Assembly: GCA_018500065.2 (NCBI GenBank)
Contig: JAHBAO020000390.1
Coordinates: 1-7,422, forward strand
Direction: 5' to 3'
DNA from: Octadecabacter sp.
GTDB taxonomy: Bacteria > Pseudomonadota > Alphaproteobacteria > Rhodobacterales > Rhodobacteraceae
DNA: 7,422 bases
The translations under genes were made by a program, and so were the position numbers. Below are positions 1-4,976 of the stretch, piece after piece. Numbering within the stretch: the first letter of the stretch is position 1; each line of letters starts with the position of its first letter. Under the pieces are notes generated by a model, which saw only the letters and a program-made list of their open reading frames with translations, ran no database searches and was not told the origin of the DNA.

Positions 1-945
1 CAGATCAGCGCTTTCGGAGACGGGCGAAATCAGCGGTCGTCCCTCTTTCCATGCAATCAAATTATCAATGGCGAGATCCGCCATAGCGCGGCGAGTTTCT
101 TGCGTGGCGCTGCCGATATGTGGCGTGAGAATGACATTTGACATCGCCTGCAGCGCGTCCGGGATATGTGGTTCCGCGTCAAAAACATCCAGCGCCGCAC
201 CGCCAATCCGACCCTCAGAGAGGGCGTCAATCAATGCGACCTCATCCACGGTGGAGCCACGCCCGACATTGATCAGATAACCGTCCGGACCGATGGCATC
301 GATAACCTCCCGATTGATCAGATGATGGGTCGCTGCACCGCCGGGCGCCACACAAATCAACGCATCACAGGCCTGCGCCATGGCCGTCAGGTCATCGAAG
401 TAGGTGAACGGCACGTCCTGCGGATTGCGCCCGAAGTAGAGAATATCAGGGTCAAACGGCGCCAGTTTCGCGACGATCGCCTTGCCGATCCGCCCCAAGC
501 CCAAGATCCCGATCGTCCGCTGATCAGCCGAGCGCGCCAGGGGCAGATTGCCTTCGACCGCCCACTGACCGGAACGCGCATGCGCCATCTCATTTTCCAG
601 ATTTCGCCAGCAGGAAAGATAAAGCATCAAGGCCGTTGTCGCGACTTCGTTGTTAAGGACATTCGGCGTATGACACACCGGAATACCACGTGCCGTAGCT
701 GCAGCCGTATCGACGCCGTCATAACCAACTCCATTGCTGCTGATAATTTCCGCGTTTGGCAACCTGGCCAGAATGTCGGCAGGTACACCGATGTGACCGT
801 CCGTCAAAATGCACCGAACCGCCCCGCCGTTTTGGTCCAGCCATGACGCCTTATCGACCAAATCCAGCTCGATGGTGTCAAAAACCGCAGTCACCCGATC
901 GCGCATGTAGTCGGTCAACGGGCAAAGAACGATCAGCTCCGACAT
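1..945 (-). CDS. D-isomer-specific 2-hydroxyacid dehydrogenase, left end open (315 residues visible)
   Basis: NAD(P)-dependent cytosolic oxidoreductase that interconverts a 2-keto acid and a D-2-hydroxy acid. Reading leftward from ATG at 945, the frame stays open to base 1. The first residues are MSELIVLCPL. The dinucleotide-binding motif GLGRIG is at residues 149-154 (TIGILGLGRIGKA). After the second Rossmann strand the sequence is YFGRN with Arg173, where NAD enzymes usually have Asp, which suggests NADPH use as in GhrB/hydroxypyruvate-reductase relatives (inference). The family catalytic triad is present: Arg229 in NVGRG, Glu258 in DVFDAEP and His276 in TPHIGSAT. Family members are about 310-330 residues, so only the last few residues and the stop are probably missing. 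The start overlaps the dehydratase stop as TGATG (the A is shared) with only a weak Shine-Dalgarno, so translation is probably coupled. The substrate cannot be read from sequence; glyoxylate, hydroxypyruvate or a deoxy sugar keto acid would fit. Confidence 0.93.
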   Translation of the reverse strand, partial: MSELIVLCPLTDYMRDRVTAVFDTIELDLVDKASWLDQNGGAVRCILTDGHIGVPADILARLPNAEIISSNGVGYDGVDTAAATARGIPVCHTPNVLNNEVATTALMLYLSCWRNLENEMAHARSGQWAVEGNLPLARSADQRTIGILGLGRIGKAIVAKLAPFDPDILYFGRNPQDVPFTYFDDLTAMAQACDALICVAPGGAATHHLINREVIDAIGPDGYLINVGRGSTVDEVALIDALSEGRIGGAALDVFDAEPHIPDALQAMSNVILTPHIGSATQETRRAMADLAIDNLIAWKEGRPLISPVSESADL

Positions 946-2741
946 CAGTGGCTATCCCGTGGCATGCCTTTGCGTGCCGTGTCACGGTAGCTAGGTGCAT
1001 CGCGCAGGGTCATGCCCGTGTCGAGCCCGCCGGTGAGTTCGCGGAAGTATTGCTGCCAAGGCGTCTGGCTGTCCGGAGATTGGTAACCGCCCGCTTCCGT
1101 CAACGAACGCGCGCGGTCGGCGAGTTCATCCAGCGGCACCAGCATGTCGGCGGTGCCTTTGCCCAGATCGAACCGCACTCGGTCCCCAGTCTGCAACAAG
1201 GCTAACCCGCCGCCCGCTGCCGCCTCCGGCGAGGCGTTTAATATTGATGGGGAGCCGGACGTGCCAGACTGGCGGCCATCGCCCACGCAGGGCAGTGCAT
1301 CGATACCCTGTTTCAGCAAATAGGAGGGCGCGCGCATGTTCACGACCTCGGCCCCGCCGGGATAGCCCTTCGGCCCCGCACCTCGCATAAACAGTACGCA
1401 ATTCTCGTCGATGCCCTCAGCGGGATCGTCAATCCGGTGGTGGAAATCCTCAGGCCCGTCAAACACCACCGCACGTCCTTCGAAGGCCATCGGGTCATCC
1501 GGGTTGGACAGATAGCGGGCACGGAAAGCGTCCGAGATCACACTTGTTTTCATGATTGCGCTGTCAAAGAGGTTGCCTTTGAGGTTGAGGAATCCCGCGT
1601 CCTGCACCAGCGGCGTGTCCAGAGTGCGGATCACGTCGGTGTTGGTGGCCGCGCGGCCCGTGCAATTATCACCCATGCTGGCACCATTTGCGGTGATTGC
1701 GTCCGGGTTGGGCAGCAGCCCGCCCTTCAACAACTCAGCGACAACGGCAGGGACGCCACCCGCGCGGTGATAATCTTCACCCAAATATTTGCCAGCCGGT
1801 TGAAGGTTCACCAAAAGCGGCACCTTGTACCCCAATGCTTGCCAGTCATCGTTATTCAAGGGCACGCCCAGATGCGCCGCGATCGCATTCAGATGGATCG
1901 GAGCATTCGTGGACCCGCCGATAGCCGAGTTGATAACAACAGCGTTTTCAAATGCTTCACGGGTCATGATGTCAGACGGACGCAGGTCGTCCCAGACCAT
2001 CTCGACGATGCGCTTGCCGGTTTCGTAGGAAATCTGCGCCCGCTCGCGGTAAGGGGCCGGGATCGCCGCGCTGCCGGGCAGTTGCATCCCCAAGGCCTCG
2101 GCCAGTGAATTCATTGTCGTGGCCGTGCCCATTGTGTTGCAGTAGCCAACGGAAGGAGCGCTGGAAGCGGCGATATCCATGAACTGGTCGCCATCAATCT
2201 CGCCTCGCGCCATCATTTCGCGTGCCTTCCAGATGACGGTGCCAGATCCGGCACGTTCGCCCTCCCAATATCCGTTCAACATCGGGCCAACCGAGAGCGC
2301 AATCGCCGGGATGTTCACCGTTGCGGCAGCCATGAGCAAGGCCGGAGTGGTCTTGTCACAGCCAATGTTCAACACAACTCCGTCAATTGGGTATCCCATC
2401 AGGGTTTCCACCAAGGACAGGTAGGCGAGGTTGCGATCAAGGTTGGCAGTTGGGCGTTTCCCGGTCTCCTGAATCGGATGAACGGGAACCTCAATGGGCG
2501 TTCCACCTGCCGCAATGATCCCGTCGCGGACCCGCTTGGTCAGTTCAATATGGTGCCGATTACAGGGCGACAGATCGCTGCCCGTCTGAGCAATTGCGAT
2601 GATCGGCTTACCCTCTTGCAACTCCTCCCGCGTGAGGCCGTAGTTGAGGTAGCGCTCAAGATAGAGCGCCGTCATCTCAGGGTCGCCTTTTCGTGCAAAC
2701 CAGTCCCGTGACCGCAGCTTATCTTTTGTCATCTTCGTCAT
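945..2741 (-). CDS. IlvD/Edd-family sugar-acid dehydratase (D-xylonate dehydratase-like)
   Basis: Cytosolic Fe-S dehydratase that removes water from an aldonic acid to give a 2-keto-3-deoxy acid. At 598 residues it has the family length. The three iron-sulfur cysteines of the pentonate-dehydratase group are visible: Cys60 (SDLSPCNRHH), Cys128 (NIGCDKTTP) and Cys201 (GYCNTMGTA). Asp129-Lys130 fits the Mg ligand and carbamylated lysine known from L-arabinonate dehydratase. Ser492 in GDGRQSGTSGSPSILNASPE is the likely catalytic serine. From memory, the opening (RSRDWF, MTALYLERYLNYG), the interior (KYLGEDYHRAGG, LKGNLFDSAIMK) and the C-terminal PRDSH closely resemble Caulobacter XylD, so D-xylonate is the best guess, with L-arabinonate or another aldonate possible. 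The start at 2741 is preferred over Met4 because GAGGA sits 6 bases upstream of it and nothing comparable precedes Met4. It is the first gene of the leftward operon, transcribed away from the TRAP genes. Confidence 0.95.
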   Translation of the reverse strand: MTKMTKDKLRSRDWFARKGDPEMTALYLERYLNYGLTREELQEGKPIIAIAQTGSDLSPCNRHHIELTKRVRDGIIAAGGTPIEVPVHPIQETGKRPTANLDRNLAYLSLVETLMGYPIDGVVLNIGCDKTTPALLMAAATVNIPAIALSVGPMLNGYWEGERAGSGTVIWKAREMMARGEIDGDQFMDIAASSAPSVGYCNTMGTATTMNSLAEALGMQLPGSAAIPAPYRERAQISYETGKRIVEMVWDDLRPSDIMTREAFENAVVINSAIGGSTNAPIHLNAIAAHLGVPLNNDDWQALGYKVPLLVNLQPAGKYLGEDYHRAGGVPAVVAELLKGGLLPNPDAITANGASMGDNCTGRAATNTDVIRTLDTPLVQDAGFLNLKGNLFDSAIMKTSVISDAFRARYLSNPDDPMAFEGRAVVFDGPEDFHHRIDDPAEGIDENCVLFMRGAGPKGYPGGAEVVNMRAPSYLLKQGIDALPCVGDGRQSGTSGSPSILNASPEAAAGGGLALLQTGDRVRFDLGKGTADMLVPLDELADRARSLTEAGGYQSPDSQTPWQQYFRELTGGLDTGMTLRDAPSYRDTARKGMPRDSH

Positions 2742-2761
2742 GGGCTTTCCTCACGGGTCAC

Positions 2762-2793
2762 TGGTAGTGTTGGATTTGAATTTCGTCCTACCA
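2762..2793 (-). repeat. Inverted repeat in the dehydratase leader
   Basis: TGGTAG (2762-2767) and CTACCA (2788-2793) form 6-bp arms separated by 20 bases, inside the untranslated leader predicted from the promoter at 2820-2848. In RNA this could be a weak stem with a large loop. An 8-bp direct repeat TGGATTTG (2771-2778 and 2798-2805) and the small palindrome CCATACATGG (2791-2800) lie in the same stretch. None matches a riboswitch I know. A regulatory role is possible, but with 6-bp arms chance is a fair explanation. Confidence 0.3.
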
Positions 2794-2819
2794 TACATGG
2801 ATTTGGAGCAGGGTAAATC

Positions 2820-2848
2820 AGTATATGTGTGTTCATTCTGCGTGACAA
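2820..2848 (-). promoter_or_regulatory. Sigma-70-type promoter of the dehydratase/dehydrogenase operon
   Basis: Read on the minus strand, TTGTCA (2848-2843, 5 of 6 to consensus) is followed by exactly 17 bases and then TATACT (2825-2820, 5 of 6). This is the best promoter-like match in the control region. The expected start is near 2813, giving a leader of about 70 bases to the ATG at 2741. The -35 box shares four bases with the 16-bp palindrome at 2845-2860, so a protein bound there should block or modulate this promoter. Confidence 0.6.
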
Positions 2849-2860
2849 TAGATCTATTGT
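2845..2860. promoter_or_regulatory. Perfect 16-bp palindrome, likely operator of the dehydratase promoter
   Basis: ACAATAGATCTATTGT equals its own reverse complement over all 16 bases, and the next flanking pair does not match. It covers part of the -35 box of the leftward promoter. The AT-rich, gapless symmetry and the position are typical of a dimeric regulator site. It differs from the TTGGTnnnACCAA site near the TRAP promoter, so it may be bound by a different protein. I do not recognise the regulator family from this motif. Confidence 0.55.
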
Positions 2861-2898
2861 TTCCTTCATTTATTAGCAATTTCAGCATGTTACACACG

Positions 2899-2912
2899 TT
2901 CGCCCGGGCGAA
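2899..2912. promoter_or_regulatory. Perfect 14-bp GC-centred palindrome between the two promoters
   Basis: TTCGCCCGGGCGAA is its own reverse complement over 14 bases. Its centre lies about 52 bases upstream of the predicted TRAP-operon start and 17-18 bases upstream of the -35 box, a place where activators often bind. There is no T-tract on either strand and no unpaired loop, so it is a poor terminator. A third regulator site is a reasonable inference but unproven. Confidence 0.4.
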
Positions 2913-2922
2913 AAGAATCTTG

Positions 2923-2951
2923 TTGCCAAATTAAGAGAGCCCTTCTACTTT
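2923..2951 (+). promoter_or_regulatory. Candidate sigma-70 promoter of the TRAP operon
   Basis: TTGCCA (2923-2928, 5 of 6 to TTGACA) is followed by 17 bases and TACTTT (2946-2951). The second box keeps the most conserved -10 bases (first T, second A, last T) but is otherwise weak. The predicted start is near 2958, inside the TTTGGTCATACCAAA element, leaving a leader of about 58 bases. A weak -10 box would fit a promoter that needs activation or is tightly repressed. Confidence 0.4.
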
Positions 2952-2963
2952 GGTCATACCAAA
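2949..2963. promoter_or_regulatory. GntR (FadR-subfamily)-type operator over the TRAP-operon start
   Basis: TTTGGT-CAT-ACCAAA has perfect 6-bp arms around a 3-base centre. It matches the TTGGTnnnACCAA pattern known for FadR-subfamily GntR regulators such as PdhR and LldR, which sense pyruvate, lactate and other small acids; uronate regulators such as UxuR/ExuR bind a related form. It overlaps the end of the predicted -10 box and the start site, the classic place for a repressor. The regulator gene is not in this window. That the ligand is the imported acid or its breakdown product is inference. Confidence 0.6.
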
Positions 2964-2969
2964 ATAGGT

Positions 2970-2989
2970 TCGGCGGGGAGGACCGCCGA
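2970..2989 (+). promoter_or_regulatory. Leader hairpin with a Shine-Dalgarno-like loop
   Basis: TCGGCGG (2970-2976) pairs perfectly with CCGCCGA (2983-2989), leaving the six-base loop GGAGGA. The stem is almost all G-C, so it should be stable. The 8-mer GGGAGGAC spanning the loop (2976-2983) recurs exactly at 3004-3011 as the real ribosome-binding site of the binding-protein gene. It could be a ribosome standby site, a decoy, a CsrA-like GGA-in-loop site, or a 5'-stabilising stem. It is followed by the short palindrome CGATCGATCG (2987-2996). Confidence 0.5.
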
Positions 2990-3015
2990 TCGATCGACCA
3001 ACTGGGAGGACTAAA

Positions 3016-4035
3016 ATGTCTACACTTAAGCGACTGACGCAAGCTGCGTCTGCAACTGCACTCGCGCTGGCGGCAACCACCGCGTTCGCGGAAACAACGA
3101 CCCTGCGCATCCAAACGCACTTCAGCCAGGAAACGCTGTCCGGCCAAATGGCGGCAGAGTTCATCGAAGACGTCACCGCGATGTCAAACGGCGAAATTCA
3201 GATCGAGATGTTTTATGCATCTTCCGTCGTGAAATCCGCGGAGACCTTTGACGCAGCTGCGACAGGTATTCTCGATTGCGACATGACAGGCGGTTCTTAC
3301 CAGACCGGTAAGAACCCAGCGTTCCAATTTGCTGGCGACCTGAACGGTGCTTATGCCAACCCTTACCAGCAATATGCATGGTTGCTGCACGGTGGCGGTT
3401 ACGACGCTATGAACGAACTCTACAATGCATACGACATGCAGTTCGTCGGTTGGTGGATCCCGGGTCCGGAATCACTGTCGTCCACGCGCCCAATCAGCGG
3501 CGTTGCTGATCTTGAAGGATGGAAGTTCCGTTCGCCTCCAGGCGTCATCACAATGATCTTTGAACGCCTTGGCGCATCACCGGTCGTTATGGACTTCAAC
3601 GAAATCTTCACAGCCCTTGAAACTGGTATCATTGACGGTGCGGACGCGGCGAACCTGACCAACAACATCGGTCTAGGTCTTTATGACATCGCGGAGCACA
3701 CCAACTATCCTGGCTTCCACTCCATGCCTGCAGACCACTTGGCCTGCCGCAAGGATGCGTGGGACGCAATGCCGGCCCATCACCAGGCGATCTTGACTGT
3801 TGGCATGCAGGCTCTGGGTCTGAAGAACACTTCGATCAACGAAGTCCGCAACGCCGAGAACTCTGTTGTACTGGCTGAGCAAGGCCTAAATATGTACCAG
3901 TGGTCCGAAGAGGACATGGCGACATATCGTGCCGCTGTTCAGTCCGCATGGACCGAGTTCTCAACAACGCCTGAAAGCGAAGCACTGCTGGGCAGTCACC
4001 TCGCCTTCCTGCGCAGCATTGGCGCAATGGAATAA
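3016..4035 (+). CDS. dctP: TRAP transporter periplasmic solute-binding protein (DctP family)
   Basis: Periplasmic protein that captures a carboxylate ligand and delivers it to the DctQM membrane complex. It has 339 residues, usual for the family. The signal peptide is residues 1-25: a positive start (MSTLKR), an Ala/Leu-rich core and a TAFA-ETT cleavage site. The mature protein begins TLRIQTHFS, as in DctP proteins. The ligand-carboxylate arginine is likely Arg172 in WKFRSPPG (about residue 147 of the mature chain). The signature FTALETGIIDGAD (residues 198-210) follows. An aromatic segment, GWWIPGPES (145-153), precedes the arginine. Two cysteines, Cys88 and Cys244, are present. The start is fixed by GGGAGG at 3004-3009, six bases before the ATG. 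It is the first gene of the rightward operon, set apart from the membrane subunits by two hairpins. The gene symbol is the generic family name; the ligand is unknown, with a sugar acid or keto acid suggested by the neighbours. Confidence 0.95.
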   Translation: MSTLKRLTQAASATALALAATTAFAETTTLRIQTHFSQETLSGQMAAEFIEDVTAMSNGEIQIEMFYASSVVKSAETFDAAATGILDCDMTGGSYQTGKNPAFQFAGDLNGAYANPYQQYAWLLHGGGYDAMNELYNAYDMQFVGWWIPGPESLSSTRPISGVADLEGWKFRSPPGVITMIFERLGASPVVMDFNEIFTALETGIIDGADAANLTNNIGLGLYDIAEHTNYPGFHSMPADHLACRKDAWDAMPAHHQAILTVGMQALGLKNTSINEVRNAENSVVLAEQGLNMYQWSEEDMATYRAAVQSAWTEFSTTPESEALLGSHLAFLRSIGAME

Positions 4036-4050
4036 TCCCGCAACGGGATT
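4034..4050 (+). promoter_or_regulatory. Hairpin over the dctP stop codon
   Basis: AATCCCG (4034-4040) and CGGGATT (4044-4050) form a perfect 7-bp stem with the three-base loop CAA. The left arm begins with the last two bases of the TAA stop codon. There is no T-tract after it. With the larger hairpin seven bases downstream it probably protects the 3' end of a processed dctP message. Confidence 0.5.
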
Positions 4051-4056
4051 GAACGC

Positions 4057-4086
4057 GAAAGGCGGCGGGGAAACCTGCCGCCTTTC
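4057..4086 (+). promoter_or_regulatory. 13-bp stem with GAAA tetraloop between dctP and dctQ
   Basis: Bases 4057-4069 pair with 4074-4086 over 13 consecutive positions (twelve Watson-Crick and one G-U), closed by the tetraloop GAAA, a very stable GNRA loop. The next bases are CAGACTACA, so the T-tract of an intrinsic terminator is missing. The likely role is to block 3' exonucleases or attenuate transcription, so that the binding protein is made in excess over the membrane subunits, as is common in binding-protein operons. It lies 41 bases before the dctQ start. Terminator-like partial read-through cannot be excluded. Confidence 0.65.
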
Positions 4087-4127
4087 CAGACTACATAAGA
4101 GATGCGTTAAGGGCGGGGGGCCTACAG

Positions 4128-4976
4128 ATGGACGAGAAACAAACCGGACATATCGGTGAATGGATATGGCCATCAGCGTTCCTGATCTGCGCGGGCTGGG
4201 TCATCTGGCACATGCCAGCCTTCATTCTCGACTTCGCCCCACCCGAGAGCGAAAGCCTCTTTGGGCAAATCTCGGGGCTCCATGAGCGCAAAGATGTCCT
4301 GCCAAATCTGGGTGGATTGTTCGGCGGATATGCCGATGTGGTTGATTGGGTCGCCTTGATCCTGATCCCCGTCTTCACCTTTCTTGGCGCCCGCTCAGTG
4401 GTCACCGCCCCGATGGAATTCCAGAATTGGCCGAGATGGGATCGGTTTGCGCTTTTTATTGGTCGCGCCACGATGATCATGATCCTGACCATGACCTGCG
4501 TCATGCTCTACGAGGTGTTCTTGCGGTACGTTATCGAAGCACCGACCAAATGGGCCAATGAATTAACCCTTTGGATTGCCGGCTTCGTCTTTCTGACCTC
4601 GGGCCTTTATGCGATGCAGCAACGCTGTCACATCCGCATTTCAATCCTCTATGACGTAGTCCCACGTCCAGTGCGCAAATTGATGGACGTTTTGTCAACT
4701 CTCTTCATTGTGCTCTTCACCTTTGGACTGGTGTTCGGCAGCTATCAGCAGGTGTTTATCAACAAGTTTTACCGTTGGGAGATGTTTGGCACGGCCTTTG
4801 ACCCGCCCATTCCAGCGACGATTCAACCCATGATCCTGATCACTCTGGTCCTGGTCTCACTTCAGGCGATCGCGAATTTGATCGCGGATTGGAAACTCGA
4901 CCCAGAATTCCATTCGGCAGACGATATCGACGAAGAAGAAATCGCCGCCATCAAACGCAGTATCGGAGTCGAATAA
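4128..4976 (+). CDS. dctQ: TRAP transporter small membrane subunit (DctQ), N-terminally extended
   Basis: Inner-membrane small subunit that pairs with DctM and takes part in substrate handover from the binding protein. The conserved DctQ domain is roughly residues 105-255, with the typical YEVFLRYV (128-135) and TKWANELTLWIAG (140-152) and the basic loop HIRISILYD (168-176). Usual DctQ proteins are about 160-200 residues with four membrane helices. This one has 282 and carries about 100 extra N-terminal residues with two more hydrophobic segments. Predicted helices by eye are 13-33, 73-93, 108-130, 145-165, 188-208 and 232-253. The C-terminus is acidic (ADDIDEEE). Enlarged small subunits occur in TRAP systems of the keto-acid/FcbT-like group. 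The ATG at 4128 follows a G-run (4115-4120) with a 7-base gap, a less usual ribosome site. The stop overlaps the dctM start. The symbol is the generic family name. Confidence 0.9.
   Translation: MDEKQTGHIGEWIWPSAFLICAGWVIWHMPAFILDFAPPESESLFGQISGLHERKDVLPNLGGLFGGYADVVDWVALILIPVFTFLGARSVVTAPMEFQNWPRWDRFALFIGRATMIMILTMTCVMLYEVFLRYVIEAPTKWANELTLWIAGFVFLTSGLYAMQQRCHIRISILYDVVPRPVRKLMDVLSTLFIVLFTFGLVFGSYQQVFINKFYRWEMFGTAFDPPIPATIQPMILITLVLVSLQAIANLIADWKLDPEFHSADDIDEEEIAAIKRSIGVE

Noticed and set aside
166..846. 226-residue open frame on the plus strand
   Set aside because: It lies antisense to the 2-hydroxyacid dehydrogenase, whose minus-strand frame shows every family motif; the plus-strand translation resembles no family.
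1437..2108. 223-residue open frame on the plus strand
   Set aside because: It is antisense to the dehydratase, rich in Arg, His and Val as expected of a shadow frame, with no domain or ribosome site.
2899..2912. Terminator for either divergent transcript
   Set aside because: It lies upstream of both genes, has no loop bases beyond the palindrome centre and no T-tract.
2740..2934. 64-residue open frame in the divergent control region
   Set aside because: No ribosome-binding site and no recognisable features. It crosses the leftward promoter and two palindromes, so regulatory DNA explains the stretch better.
4057..4086. Intrinsic terminator after dctP
   Set aside because: The stem is strong but no T-tract follows, and dctQ/dctM directly downstream need the same transcript.
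4109..4122. G-quadruplex in the G-rich ribosome site of dctQ
   Set aside because: Only two adjacent G-runs are present, too few for a four-run quadruplex.
4889..4975. In-frame extension of dctM to an upstream ATG
   Set aside because: The added 29 residues are Arg-rich and lie inside dctQ; the start at 4976 has a ribosome site, a TAATG overlap and a normal hydrophobic N-terminus.
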